DNA of 43,412 bases from an uncultured bacterium (GCA_905214265.1 CAJMLQ010000011.1:1-43412); one strand, 5' to 3'; positions 1 to 8,997 are shown, counted from the first letter of the stretch. Notes: generated from the letters alone by a model not told the origin. Numbers and translations are program-made.

Positions 1-77
1 GCTTCTATGTCTTGAACCACAAGCCTTTTTCTATTATTCAGGATACATTATTTAAAAACTTATATTATTGAACAAGC

Positions 78-116
78 AAAAAGAGGTTTCCGGAAAATTT
101 CCGGAAACCTCTTTTT
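78..116 (-). terminator. Rho-independent terminator of the polyphosphate kinase gene
   Basis: A near-perfect inverted repeat (arms around GAGGTTTCCGG and CCGGAAACCTC) is flanked by A and T runs, so it would work on either strand. It overlaps the stop codon of the minus-strand gene that ends at 115. The first 77 bases of the window are AT-rich and show no gene. Confidence 0.85.
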
Positions 117-1581
117 AATCCAGCGCCTTTTCCAGCGCTTCAATGACAATCTCAATGGCCTTGAGCCGGGCATACCGCTTGTCCTTTGACTCGATAATAT
201 GCCAGGGCGCATAGGCCGTGGAGGTTTTCTGTAGCATCTCGTTGACCGCTTCCTCGTACTGCGGCCACTTCTCCCGGTTGCGCCAATCCTCCGCCGTGAT
301 CTTCCAACGCTTCTCCGGGGTGTTTTCCCGTTCCTGGAACCGCTCCAGCTGGGTCTCCGGATCAATGTGCACCCAGAATTTCAGAACCACCGCGCCCCAG
401 TCGCGAAGCTCCCGCTCAAACTCGTTGATCTCCTGATAGGCCCGCTGCCAATCGGCGCCGGAGCAGAGCTTTTCGATCCTCTCCACCATGACCCGGCCAT
501 ACCAACTCCGGTCAAAAATGGCGATATGCCCCGTTTTGGGAAGTCGGGTCCAGAACCGCCACAGATAGTGCCGCGCCAGCTCCTGGGGCTCCGGCGCCGC
601 CACCGGCACCACCTCGTATCCCCGTGGATCCAGTGCCGCGGCGATCCGCTTGATGTTCCCGCCCTTTCCAGCGGCATCCCAGCCCTCATAGACGATGACC
701 ACCGGCACCCGCTTTCGGTACAGGCGGTTGTGCAGCACCTGCAGACGCTTCTGGGCGTCCTTCAACCAGATGCGGTATTCCTCCTCCGGCACCTCCTGGT
801 CCAAGGAAACTTCGGCCAACTTGGGCATCGCCAGCAGGGGAAACGGCTCTTCCGGGATCTCCCAAGCGGCACGGCGCCCTTCCAGAGCAGCGGCGATGCT
901 TTCCGTCAGCACTTGGAGCGCCTGCAGCCGCTTGGCCCGCTCGCTGCCGTCAATGAGGTGCCAGGGGGCCCATGGGGAATCCGTCGCGTCCAGCAGGCTG
1001 TCCCAAGCAGCAGCGTACTTTTTGTAGCGCTTATTCTCCAGCCGGTCCAGAGGGGAGACCCTCCAAGAGGTGTCCCGGGATTCCAACAGCTTTTCAAAGC
1101 GTTCATCCTGGGTCTCCTTTGAGATGTGGAGAAACAGCTTCACCACCAGATACCCGTTGTCGCTGAGCTGCCGCTCAAAAACGTTGAGGCTGTGGATGCG
1201 GCTGGCATACGCTCCGTTTTCCAGCCCATCCTCCATGACGTTTTTGACGGTCTCGCCGTACCAGCCGGAGTCCAGGAAGAGGAACCGCCCTTTGGGAGGG
1301 ATCTTCTCAAGATAACGCCAGAGGAACGGCCTGCGCGCCTCCTCCTCCGTCGGCGGGACGATAGGACAGACCTGGAAGGACCGGGGATCAATGTTCCGGA
1401 TAATATCTCGGATAAGGCTGCCCTTTCCGGAGGCTCCCCAGCCCTCCAACAGGACGATCACCGGCAGGCCCGCTTCCTTGATCTGCTGCTGCTGGACGGC
1501 AAGCCTGGCTTCCAGCGCGGCGATCTCGGCCTTTACGGCGGCCTTTCCGCTCTCAGACAGGGACGTCATTTTTTCGAACAT
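115..1581 (-). CDS. pap: Polyphosphate:AMP phosphotransferase-type PPK2 protein, two tandem domains
   Basis: This 488-residue protein carries two PPK2-family kinase domains in tandem, the layout of class II PPK2 enzymes, which use polyphosphate to phosphorylate AMP to ADP. Domain 1 has a P-loop around residues 46-54 (EGWGASGKG) and a Walker B-like region near 103-110 (LDSGWYGE). Domain 2 has the canonical P-loop near 299-308 (EGWDAAGKGG) and FDRSWYGR at 356-363. The N-terminal copy departs from the canonical DAAGKGG and DRSWY forms, so the C-terminal domain is probably the catalytic one, as in other tandem members. The ATG at 1581 has an AGGAG site just upstream and its own promoter. The gene stands alone with a terminator on its stop codon. 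The family call is firm; the AMP rather than NDP preference is inferred from architecture. Confidence 0.9.
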   Translation of the reverse strand: MFEKMTSLSESGKAAVKAEIAALEARLAVQQQQIKEAGLPVIVLLEGWGASGKGSLIRDIIRNIDPRSFQVCPIVPPTEEEARRPFLWRYLEKIPPKGRFLFLDSGWYGETVKNVMEDGLENGAYASRIHSLNVFERQLSDNGYLVVKLFLHISKETQDERFEKLLESRDTSWRVSPLDRLENKRYKKYAAAWDSLLDATDSPWAPWHLIDGSERAKRLQALQVLTESIAAALEGRRAAWEIPEEPFPLLAMPKLAEVSLDQEVPEEEYRIWLKDAQKRLQVLHNRLYRKRVPVVIVYEGWDAAGKGGNIKRIAAALDPRGYEVVPVAAPEPQELARHYLWRFWTRLPKTGHIAIFDRSWYGRVMVERIEKLCSGADWQRAYQEINEFERELRDWGAVVLKFWVHIDPETQLERFQERENTPEKRWKITAEDWRNREKWPQYEEAVNEMLQKTSTAYAPWHIIESKDKRYARLKAIEIVIEALEKALD

Positions 1582-1625
1582 GGAATCACTCCTATCTGGT
1601 CAAAATCGGGAGTTCCGCTATCTGC

Positions 1626-1655
1626 ATTATATACCCTTTGCCGTCAAAAATGCAA
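1626..1655 (-). promoter_or_regulatory. Candidate sigma-A promoter of the PPK2 gene
   Basis: On the minus strand, TTGCAT (1655-1650) lies 18 bases before a perfect TATAAT (1631-1626), about 45 bases upstream of the start codon. Confidence 0.55.
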
Positions 1656-1798
1656 GAGCTTTCCCGCGTTTTCCGGAGCATTCCTTGGAAAAGCGCGGAA
1701 ACTCGCTTAAATCCCCAAAAGAAGGCGATTTTCCGCCGGAAATCTTCTCAAGCTCCGATTTCGTCCCTTTTTCTTCATAAAATCTTAATGCTTCCCCT

Positions 1799-1827
1799 TT
1801 GCGGGTTTTTCCCGGCTATGCTATAAT
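1799..1827 (+). promoter_or_regulatory. Candidate sigma-A promoter of trkA-trkH
   Basis: TTGCGG (1799-1804) and TATAAT (1822-1827) are separated by 17 bases, and a TG at 1819-1820 makes an extended -10. The leader to the trkA start is about 68 bases and contains a short hairpin around 1845-1872. That is too short for a ydaO-type c-di-AMP riboswitch. Confidence 0.65.
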
Positions 1828-1901
1828 GGCGGTATTGCGGGGCTGCGTATGTCCTTCGGGCACGCGGACCCGCCCAAATTTTTCATCCGGAGTCGCTTAA
1901 C

Positions 1902-3257
1902 ATGAAAATTATCATTGTCGGAGACGGCAAGGTCGGCGCGACGCTGACGGAGCACCTCTCCAAAGAAGGCCACGACGTCGTCGTCATCGACCAGGACCCG
2001 CAAGTTGTCGAGGACATGGTCAACCAGTACGACGTCATGGGAATCAGCGGGAATGGCGCCAGCTGCAGCGTGCTCATGGAGGCCGGTGCCAACAAGGCGA
2101 ATCTGTTGATCGCTGCCACCTCTTCCGATGAGCTGAACATCCTCAGCTGCATGGTCAGCAAAAAGATCGGCACCCGCCATACCATCGCCCGGGTGCGGAA
2201 TCCCGAATACTCCCAGCAGCTCGTCTTTCTCCGGGAGGAGCTGGGCCTGAGTATGGTGGTCAATCCAGAAATGGAGACTGCCACCGAAATCTGCCGCACC
2301 CTTCGCTTTCCTTCCGCTATCAACATCGAAACCTTTGCCCGAGGCCGGGTGGAACTGGCGGAGATCAAGGTGCAGCCAAACAGCATCCTGGACGGGCAGC
2401 CGCTTTTCTCCCTTCCGGACCGGCTCCGTGTCAAAATCCTGGTCTGCGCCGTTCAGCGGGGCGGCAACATTGTCATCCCGGACGGAAATTTTGTTATCCA
2501 GGCAGGCGATAAGATCCATGTCACGGCCTCTCACGCGGAGCTGGCCGCCTTTTTCAAGGTCATGGGCATTTACAAACAGAAGGCACGGAGCGTCCTGATT
2601 ATCGGCGGGGGCAAGATTGCCCACTATCTGGCCCTTCAGCTCCTGGATGCCGGAATGCAGGTGAAGATCATCGAACGCGACCGCCAACGCTGCCACGAGC
2701 TCAGCGACTGGCTCCCCAAAGCCACCGTCATCCACGGCGACGGCACCGACCAGTCCCTCCTGCTTCAAGAGGGCATTGACACCGTTGACGCGGTGGTATC
2801 CCTGACCGGCATGGATGAGGAAAACATCCTCATCTCCATGTACGCCCAGACCCAAAAGGCGGATAAGGTGGTCACCAAGATCAACCGGCTGTCCTTCCTG
2901 GACATGCTGGGCAATATGGGGCTGGACACCATCGTCTCCCCCAAAACCATCGCCGCCAACCGCATCATCCGCTACGTCCGCGCTATGCACAATTCCGACG
3001 GAAGCAGTGTGCAGACCCTCTACAAGCTGGTCGGCGGCCAAGTGGAGGCCCTGGAATTCGTCGTGGCGGAAACCGCCAAATTCACCGGAGTCCCGCTGAA
3101 GGACTTAAAAACGAAGCAAAACGTCCTCATCGCCTGCATTATCCGCAACAGCAAGCCCATTATTCCCCGGGGCAGTGATACCATAGAACCTCGGGATGCT
3201 GTGGTCGTTGTGACGGCCAACCAATATCTTCGGGATCTCAGCGACATCCTGGAATAA
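1902..3257 (+). CDS. trkA: Trk potassium uptake regulatory subunit TrkA
   Basis: The 451-residue protein is the cytoplasmic gating ring subunit of a Trk K+ uptake system. It is a tandem RCK arrangement: a Rossmann NAD-binding domain at the N-terminus (IIIVGDGKVG at about 3-12), a TrkA_C domain, a second Rossmann domain (VLIIGGGKIAHYLA near 230) and a final TrkA_C domain. The length matches the usual value of about 450. The ATG at 1902 begins directly with the first beta strand of the Rossmann fold, supporting this start. trkH follows 21 bases downstream on the same strand, so both parts of the transporter are co-transcribed. Confidence 0.95.
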   Translation: MKIIIVGDGKVGATLTEHLSKEGHDVVVIDQDPQVVEDMVNQYDVMGISGNGASCSVLMEAGANKANLLIAATSSDELNILSCMVSKKIGTRHTIARVRNPEYSQQLVFLREELGLSMVVNPEMETATEICRTLRFPSAINIETFARGRVELAEIKVQPNSILDGQPLFSLPDRLRVKILVCAVQRGGNIVIPDGNFVIQAGDKIHVTASHAELAAFFKVMGIYKQKARSVLIIGGGKIAHYLALQLLDAGMQVKIIERDRQRCHELSDWLPKATVIHGDGTDQSLLLQEGIDTVDAVVSLTGMDEENILISMYAQTQKADKVVTKINRLSFLDMLGNMGLDTIVSPKTIAANRIIRYVRAMHNSDGSSVQTLYKLVGGQVEALEFVVAETAKFTGVPLKDLKTKQNVLIACIIRNSKPIIPRGSDTIEPRDAVVVVTANQYLRDLSDILE

Positions 3258-3278
3258 GAAAGGGGGACTGCGGCGCCC

Positions 3279-4724
3279 ATGAACGGCCGCATGATTTTAT
3301 ACGTACTCGGGCGGGTCATGGTGATCTGCGGGGGACTAATGCTCCTACCGCTGCTGGTGGTCTTTCTCTATGGAGAGGACACTGCCCTGTCTTTTGCCCT
3401 TCCCATCATCCTGCTAGTGGGCGGCGGCCTCGCTCTGACGGCTCGCCAGCCCCAAAACCGGCGGATCTATACACGGGAGGGGTTTCTGATTGTCGCGCTG
3501 AGCTGGGTGGTCGTCTCCCTTTTTGGAGCGTTTCCTTTCTGGCTCAGCCGGGAAATCCCCAACTACCTGGACGCCCTGTTCGAAACGGTATCCGGCTTTA
3601 CGACCACGGGCGCCAGCATCCTGCCCAATGTGGAGGCACTCTCCCAGGGGATGCTGTTTTGGCGCAGCTTCACCCACTGGGTGGGCGGTATGGGTGTGCT
3701 GGTCTTTCTTATGGCGCTGCTTCCCAAGTCGGACAGCGACTCTCAGTCCATGTACATCCTGCGCGCGGAGTCCCCGGGACCGCAAGTGGGCAAGCTGGTC
3801 TCCAAGCTGAAGCTGACCGCACGCATCCTTTACGGCATCTACCTGGGGCTGACCCTCATCGAATTCATTCTGCTCACAGCCGGCGGAATGCCGGCCTTTG
3901 ATAGCCTTCTCAACGCCTTCTCCACGGCGGGAACCGGAGGCTTCGGCATCAGAGCAGAAAGCATCGCCTACTACGACAGCGCCTATGCTGATATTGTCAT
4001 CAGCGTCTTCATGACGTTGTTTGGCATCAATTTCAACGTTTTCTATCTGCTCCTGGCCGGAGGCGCGGTCCAGGCGTTCCGCTGCCAGGAGGCCCGCTGG
4101 TATCTGGGGATCATTGGCGTCTCTACGGTGCTCATCGCCGCTGATATCTTCCATCTGTACGGTACGGTGGGGAAATCCCTGCGGTACGCCTTTTTCCAGG
4201 TCTCCTCCATCATCACGACCACCGGTTTTGCAACGGCGGATTTTGACCAGTGGCCGCTGTTCTCAAAGGTGATCTTGGTCTGTCTGATGTTCTGCGGTGC
4301 CTGCGCCGGCTCTACAGGCGGCGGCATCAAGGTCTCCCGCGTTCTCATCCTCGGAAAAATTGCCAAAAAGGAAATCAAGCATATGATTTCACCGCGGTCG
4401 GTCAACTCCATCAAATTCGAGGGAAAAACGGTGGAGCAGGAGGTCTTCAGCGGGGTCAGCGCCTTTTTAATTGTATACGTCATCCTCTACGCGGTCTCGT
4501 TCCTCTTCCTGGCCCTGGACCGGCTGGATTTTACCACCGCTTTCACGGCGGTGGCCGCCTGCATCAACAATGTGGGACCCGGGCTTGGCACCGTGGGGCC
4601 GGCCGGGCATTACGGCGGCCTGAATGTGCTGTCAAAAATCGTGCTGACCTTCGATATGCTTGCCGGGCGGCTGGAACTATTCCCCATGCTGATGCTATTT
4701 TCACCCCTTGCCTGGAAGAAGTGA
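3279..4724 (+). CDS. trkH: Trk potassium transporter membrane subunit TrkH
   Basis: The 481-residue integral membrane protein is the ion-conducting partner of TrkA. The four pore-loop segments of the TrkH/KtrB superfamily are visible in order: SGFTTTGASIL, STAGTGGFGIR, SIITTTGFATADF and NNVGPGLGTVG, each with the filter glycine. Hydrophobic segments run through most of the chain. A GGGGG-type ribosome site (AAGGGGGAC) precedes the ATG at 3279. The gene is the second of a two-gene operon with trkA. No clear hairpin terminator follows; the next 100 bases are T-rich. Confidence 0.95.
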   Translation: MNGRMILYVLGRVMVICGGLMLLPLLVVFLYGEDTALSFALPIILLVGGGLALTARQPQNRRIYTREGFLIVALSWVVVSLFGAFPFWLSREIPNYLDALFETVSGFTTTGASILPNVEALSQGMLFWRSFTHWVGGMGVLVFLMALLPKSDSDSQSMYILRAESPGPQVGKLVSKLKLTARILYGIYLGLTLIEFILLTAGGMPAFDSLLNAFSTAGTGGFGIRAESIAYYDSAYADIVISVFMTLFGINFNVFYLLLAGGAVQAFRCQEARWYLGIIGVSTVLIAADIFHLYGTVGKSLRYAFFQVSSIITTTGFATADFDQWPLFSKVILVCLMFCGACAGSTGGGIKVSRVLILGKIAKKEIKHMISPRSVNSIKFEGKTVEQEVFSGVSAFLIVYVILYAVSFLFLALDRLDFTTAFTAVAACINNVGPGLGTVGPAGHYGGLNVLSKIVLTFDMLAGRLELFPMLMLFSPLAWKK

Positions 4725-4821
4725 GTCCCTCTGCAAAAGCGGAAATTCAGCAAATCATCCAAGTTTTATTCAGATTTTTTTACATATATTCATCATTTAA
4801 TTGAATGTTTACAGATTATTT

Positions 4822-4850
4822 TTGACAATCTTCATATTTCATGCTAAACT
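4822..4850 (+). promoter_or_regulatory. Strong sigma-A promoter of the flavodoxin gene
   Basis: A perfect TTGACA (4822-4827), a 17-base spacer and TAAACT (4845-4850) with an extended -10 TG (4842-4843). The transcript would have a leader of about 105 bases containing a GC-rich hairpin region around 4880-4925. I could not assign that leader to a known RNA class. Confidence 0.7.
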
Positions 4851-4961
4851 AGAATCACTGTATAAAAATACACTGGAGCAGTTGCGCCACAGGGCGGGCT
4901 GCTCCGGCTCCATTCTCCCGGATGGAGACTGACATAGGAAGACTGAAAGGACGATCTCATC

Positions 4962-5396
4962 ATGAAAATGCAAGTGCTGTACTTCTCCAAAAACGGTAAA
5001 GGCAATGCGGAGGCTGTAGCCACTGCTGTCGGCAGAACCTTCAAATGCAAATGCGACCAGATTCCGCCCGCATATCCCTGCGAAAAGGAGAAGCTGGTTA
5101 TCATCGTATTTGACAACTATGGCAAAAAGGCGAAACAGCTCCTGGACTTCTGCAAGGACCTGAGCGCAGAGCGTACTTCCAACGTGGCCATCATCACCAT
5201 GTCCAATACCGGCAGCAACGATATTGGCGAGCTGGCCGACATCTTCAAAGCCAACAACGTCACTGTCGCCGGCGTGCAAGGTCTGGAAATCAAGAAGGGC
5301 CTCTTCGGCACAGGCAAGCTGACGGATGACAAGGTCAAAACCGCCACTGATTTTGCCACCAAAATCGTCACCTCCCTTTTTGAGCACATCGGCTGA
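4962..5396 (+). CDS. Small flavodoxin-like protein
   Basis: This 144-residue protein has a flavodoxin fold. The first strand and phosphate-binding loop read VLYFSKNGKGNAEAVA at about 5-20, the place where classical flavodoxins have T/SxTGNT to hold FMN phosphate. Here the loop is SKNGKGN, a variant seen in flavodoxin-family proteins of Clostridia. Further beta strands (KLVIIVFDNYG, SNVAIITMSNTGSND, NVTVAGVQGLEIK) follow the alternating pattern. It is monocistronic, with a strong promoter and a strong terminator, which suggests good expression. FMN binding and an electron-carrier role are inferred. Confidence 0.75.
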   Translation: MKMQVLYFSKNGKGNAEAVATAVGRTFKCKCDQIPPAYPCEKEKLVIIVFDNYGKKAKQLLDFCKDLSAERTSNVAIITMSNTGSNDIGELADIFKANNVTVAGVQGLEIKKGLFGTGKLTDDKVKTATDFATKIVTSLFEHIG

Positions 5397-5414
5397 TTCC
5401 TCCTTTAAAAAAGC

Positions 5415-5454
5415 AGCCCCCTGCTGGAAGTTTCCAGCAGGGGGCTTTGGTTTT
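5415..5454. terminator. Bidirectional rho-independent terminator between convergent genes
   Basis: A 15-base perfect stem (5415-5429 with 5432-5446) has a T-rich tail on the plus side and an A run (5407-5412) on the other side. It serves the flavodoxin gene (plus) and the long minus-strand operon ending with the DHHW gene at 5465. Confidence 0.9.
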
Positions 5455-5464
5455 ATCCAAAATG

Positions 5465-6640
5465 TCACGGCTTCAGGTTGACCTTCCGGACGTTATCCTC
5501 GTCCACAAATGTTTTGACATTATAACAGAACAGCGCCTGGCTGTAACCGTCCAGATCCACGACCCGCTCAAAGGGCACCACGAGATACCGGAGATCCACC
5601 AGCGTAATCTTACTGTAATGCAGCGCCAAAAACGGTGCCAGCGAGTGGGCGTAGGAATCCTTGAAAATGATCAGACTGTTGCCGCCTGGATAGTCCGTCG
5701 TAATGGTGACAACCGGCTGATTCTGCCCCAGAAAGACAGAATATTGATCCTTTTTGTCCAAAAATTCCCGGCAGTATAGGCTGTCCCGTTCTTCCCAGTT
5801 GGTGCCGTCAAACACCGAAACCCCTGTCACCTTGGCGCCGGAAGGGTAGGAATACAAATCGACGGTGTCCGCATCCACCCCTTTGTAGATGACCTTGCTG
5901 TACAGAGATCCCCGGAAACTGTGGCTGGCATGCTCTACATTAAACCGGTCCAGGGAAACTGGCGTGAATCCCATCTTCGCAGACAGCGCCCCATAGCCGA
6001 GATAAGCGCCTCGCGAGGTCCAATGATGATCGGACCGGTAGTAGAGATACTGCTCGCTGTTGGTGCTCAGCGAGGCGTAGGCGTCGACGGTGGTGACATT
6101 CTGCACCTTTTTGTAGACCTCGTCAATGGTCGTCCGCTCTGAAAGGGTCGGCGCTCCAGGCGGGAGCATTCCGTGATAGATCTCCGCGGCCGTAGGAACT
6201 AACATCAAATAAGTCGCTCCGCCGAAACGCTCCACAAATTCGTTCATGGCCAGAACCGAATTGGCCACATTTTTTCCGGCAGGCGGATCGACCTGCTCCA
6301 AAAGCCGGTCCTTCAAAATATAAACGCCGTTGACCTCCCGCTGGCCTAAGAGTAGCTGAAGCCGGGTCTGCAGGCCGATCCAGGCGGAGCGGGCCGGAAA
6401 ATGGTCCGCAGAATAATCCTCAAATCCGCTCATAAATGTCTTTTCCCGGATACTGGAAACGGAAAACCGCGGGAACTCCGCCAGATATTTGTTCTCGTTC
6501 TCGGAAAACTCCGCTTTCGGCACCGCAAATGTCATCACCGCGCCCAAAAACAGCGCCGCCAAAAACAATACGCCGGAAATGATGTTCCCGAATAGCGAAA
6601 GTTTACGGCCGCTATTCCGCACGATCTCTGCAAAACGCAT
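5465..6640 (-). CDS. DHHW family protein, SGNH/AlgX-like exported acetylation partner
   Basis: The 391-residue protein has one N-terminal membrane segment (about residues 18-40) and an extracytoplasmic domain. The signature YYRSDHHWTSRGA gives the DHHW family its name and corresponds to the catalytic Asp-His region of AlgJ/AlgX/PatB-like SGNH acetyltransferases. A later block (IIFKDSYAHSLAPFL) matches the GxS-like element, with serine after KD. Such proteins pair with MBOAT transporters that move acetyl groups across the membrane to polysaccharide or peptidoglycan. Its MBOAT partner lies 14 bases upstream in the same operon, which strongly supports this role. The acceptor polymer is unknown. 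Confidence 0.85.
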   Translation of the reverse strand: MRFAEIVRNSGRKLSLFGNIISGVLFLAALFLGAVMTFAVPKAEFSENENKYLAEFPRFSVSSIREKTFMSGFEDYSADHFPARSAWIGLQTRLQLLLGQREVNGVYILKDRLLEQVDPPAGKNVANSVLAMNEFVERFGGATYLMLVPTAAEIYHGMLPPGAPTLSERTTIDEVYKKVQNVTTVDAYASLSTNSEQYLYYRSDHHWTSRGAYLGYGALSAKMGFTPVSLDRFNVEHASHSFRGSLYSKVIYKGVDADTVDLYSYPSGAKVTGVSVFDGTNWEERDSLYCREFLDKKDQYSVFLGQNQPVVTITTDYPGGNSLIIFKDSYAHSLAPFLALHYSKITLVDLRYLVVPFERVVDLDGYSQALFCYNVKTFVDEDNVRKVNLKP

Positions 6641-6654
6641 GAACGCAAACCTCC

Positions 6655-8052
6655 TCAGAATCGAAAATACAGAAAGGGATTATAGGTGGAGTTGACCAGA
6701 AATGCCGTGGACGCAATCAGAAGCGCCGCCATCCACACCGGCCGGAGGCACCGCACCGCCGGCCACCGGGATTCCGCCTTTGCCAGAAGGGAAGGAATCC
6801 AGTTGTTTGCTGCGACCGCACAGACCAACATCAACAGCCCAAAGGTCAGCAGCAGGTATCCGGAATGGCTGTCCGCGATTCCGCCCGCGCCCAGCAGGGA
6901 CTGCAAGAACTGTCCGATGGCCGCAGGCGTTTCCATCTCAAAGAAAACCCAGCCCAGCACTACCAACAGAAAGGCGTAGATCCGCCTCACCCAGCCGGGC
7001 AGCCGCTCCAAGAATTTGGCAAGAAAGAATTTTTCAAGGATGAGCAGGATGCCGAAATACAGCCCCCAAAAGACAAAATTCCAGCTGGCCCCGTGCCAAA
7101 GTCCGGTCAGCAGCCAAACGATCAGCAGGTTGCGGACCGTCCGCACCGTTCCCCTCCGGTTCCCGCCCAAGGGAATATACACGTAGCTTTTGAACCACGA
7201 GCTCAGCGTGATATGCCACCGCCGCCAAAAATCGGTAATGGATTTGGCCATATACGGAAAATGGAAGTTCTGCGGAAAGGTGAAGCCCAGCATCCGCCCC
7301 ATGCCGCAGGCCATGTCTGAATACCCGGAAAAGTCGAAATAAATCTGAAAGGTAAACGCCAGGATTCCCAGCCATGCCGTCACCGCCGGAAGGCTATCGC
7401 CGGACGCCGCCTTCACCTGGGTCCAGAGCAGCCCGATGTTGTTGGCCAGCAGGACCTTTTTCCCCAGTCCCATGGCAAATTGGAAAGCGCCCTCTCCGAT
7501 CTTGTTCAGCGTAACAGTCCGATTTTCCAGCTCCCGCGCCACGTCCTCATATCGGACGATGGGACCGGCCACCAATTGCGGAAACATGCTGACATAGGCC
7601 AGGTAGTAGACGTAATTTTTCTGCACGCGGGTGTCTCCGCGGTAAAGGTCGATGGTATACGACATACTCTGGAAGGTATAAAAGGAGATACCGATGGGGA
7701 GCGGAAGATCCGGGTTTTGCAGGGACCATCCAAATACGCTGTTCAGGTTTCCGATAAGGAAGGAACTGTACTTGAACACGCCCAGCAGGGAAAGATTGAT
7801 GACAATGGAGGCCACCAGTGCCGTCCGCCGGATCGCCTGGCGGTCTGCAAACCGGTGGATGATTCGTCCAGCCGTATAGTCCACCAGCGTGGAAAAGACC
7901 ATCAAAACGATATACACTGGCTCACCCCAGGCGTAAAACAACAGCCCGGACGCCGCCAGCACCCAGTTTTTCCCCTTCAGCGGGCAGCAAAAATAAATCA
8001 GCAGAACCGCCGGAAAAAAAGCAAATAAAAAGGTGATACTCGAAAAAACCAT
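6655..8052 (-). CDS. MBOAT family O-acyltransferase (AlgI/DltB/PatA-like)
   Basis: A polytopic membrane protein of 465 residues with the hallmark MBOAT motifs: FWRRWHITLSSWFKSYVYIPLGG and, further on, the catalytic-histidine block GLWHGASWNFVFWGLYFG. It probably passes acetyl groups from the cytoplasm to an extracellular acceptor through the adjacent DHHW protein. The reading frame is open to 8163, but an AAGGAG site sits just before the ATG at 8052 and the protein there begins with the expected hydrophobic helix (MVFSSITFLFAFFPAVLLIY), so I use 8052. It starts 11 bases after the stop of the unknown gene 8064-8393. Confidence 0.92.
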   Translation of the reverse strand: MVFSSITFLFAFFPAVLLIYFCCPLKGKNWVLAASGLLFYAWGEPVYIVLMVFSTLVDYTAGRIIHRFADRQAIRRTALVASIVINLSLLGVFKYSSFLIGNLNSVFGWSLQNPDLPLPIGISFYTFQSMSYTIDLYRGDTRVQKNYVYYLAYVSMFPQLVAGPIVRYEDVARELENRTVTLNKIGEGAFQFAMGLGKKVLLANNIGLLWTQVKAASGDSLPAVTAWLGILAFTFQIYFDFSGYSDMACGMGRMLGFTFPQNFHFPYMAKSITDFWRRWHITLSSWFKSYVYIPLGGNRRGTVRTVRNLLIVWLLTGLWHGASWNFVFWGLYFGILLILEKFFLAKFLERLPGWVRRIYAFLLVVLGWVFFEMETPAAIGQFLQSLLGAGGIADSHSGYLLLTFGLLMLVCAVAANNWIPSLLAKAESRWPAVRCLRPVWMAALLIASTAFLVNSTYNPFLYFRF

Positions 8053-8063
8053 TGAGACTCTCC

Positions 8064-8393
8064 TTATCCTTCCAGCATCCGCCGCAGCAGGCGGCGCGCA
8101 TCCGTCACCTGGGAAAAGGTATCGGCCTTGCGGCTGGGAGACACGCCATCCAGCCGGATGCAAAGCCGGGCGTACGCCTCCAGATTGGGGAGAAAAGCCC
8201 GTCCCAGCCGGGTCTCCGGGAGCCGCTCAAACCGCTCCTCCAAAGGAGGGACCGGTACGCCGCAGTCGGTATAGCACAACGCTAAAAGCTCCGCCAATAC
8301 ATTGGCGCAGGCGAGGTAAGCCCCAACCGGCTCGCCCCGGTCCAGAGCGTTTTCCAAAGCGCAAACAGCAGATTCAGCAGCTTGTGGATTCAT
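8064..8393 (-). CDS. Unrecognised small protein in the comEC-holA operon
   Basis: This 109-residue protein is not one I recognise. It is soluble, rich in Ala, Leu and Arg, and predicted mostly helical, with no signal peptide or membrane segment. The N-terminus (AAESAVCALENALDRGEPV) and the middle (NLEAYARLCIRLDG) look like an amphipathic helical bundle. Its start overlaps the end of the Toprim gene by 20 bases and its stop is 11 bases before the MBOAT gene, so it is translated within the operon. Tight packing and codon use like its neighbours argue that it is a real gene. Confidence 0.7.
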   Translation of the reverse strand: MNPQAAESAVCALENALDRGEPVGAYLACANVLAELLALCYTDCGVPVPPLEERFERLPETRLGRAFLPNLEAYARLCIRLDGVSPSRKADTFSQVTDARRLLRRMLEG

Positions 8394-8997
8394 GGGGAGC
8401 CTCCTCTTCTGTCGGAAACCAGTTGTTTAACTGTTGGAAGAATTCTTCCCGATTATACAAAACGTTTATTGCGCCAAGCATGGCGTTGGCAGACATCCGC
8501 TCCGGAAAACCCAGCTTCGAAAGGAGCCGCCTCCGGCGCTCTGATGCGCCATCAGTCCCGGTAAAGCCCCAGAGATACAGGTCGGTCTTGGTCACCGGCT
8601 CGCCGGGGCGGGAGACCTCTTCCGTGCCGATCCCCGCTTTCCGGAAGGCCGCCTCCAGGGTGGCCGCGTCCAGCCCTTCCACCCCCAGCTTCCCTTCCTT
8701 GGAAGCGACGGACTTGCGGCGCTCCTTCCCGTAAACGTCGGGGATGTACACATGGACGATAGTCCCCTCCTGAATAGCGGAACGGATATGGTTGCGGATC
8801 TGAAATCCAGCCGCGTCGGAATCCGTAAGGACGATGATACCGGTCTTTTTCGCCATGACCCGGAGCATCTCCATCAGCTCCCGGTTGTGGTAAATGCCAA
8901 AGCCGCCGGTCTCCAAAATCATGCCGTCCAGCAGGGAGGAAAGGGTGATGCGGTCATACTTCCCCTCGACGATCACCGGCATTCTGCACTTGATCAT
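8374..8997 (-). CDS. Toprim domain protein, RNase M5-like (DUF4093 type)
   Basis: The 207-residue protein opens with a Toprim domain: conserved glutamate in VIVEGKYDRITL (about 8-19) and the DxD motif in IIVLTDSDAAGFQIRNHI (about 54-71). This is the arrangement in ribonuclease M5, which matures 5S rRNA, and in its clostridial relatives. The C-terminal part resembles the DUF4093 extension. The start overlaps the holA stop by four bases (ATGA), implying translational coupling. Toprim assignment is firm; action on 5S rRNA is inferred from similarity and could be wrong. Confidence 0.82.
   Translation of the reverse strand: MIKCRMPVIVEGKYDRITLSSLLDGMILETGGFGIYHNRELMEMLRVMAKKTGIIVLTDSDAAGFQIRNHIRSAIQEGTIVHVYIPDVYGKERRKSVASKEGKLGVEGLDAATLEAAFRKAGIGTEEVSRPGEPVTKTDLYLWGFTGTDGASERRRRLLSKLGFPERMSANAMLGAINVLYNREEFFQQLNNWFPTEEEAPHESTSC

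Noticed and set aside
1828..1901. Possible c-di-AMP riboswitch upstream of trkA
   Set aside because: The leader after the promoter is only about 68 bases, too short for the ydaO aptamer and its terminator.
1821..3041. 406-codon open frame antisense to trkA
   Set aside because: It is a shadow of the GC-rich trkA gene, has no ribosome site and no recognisable domain.
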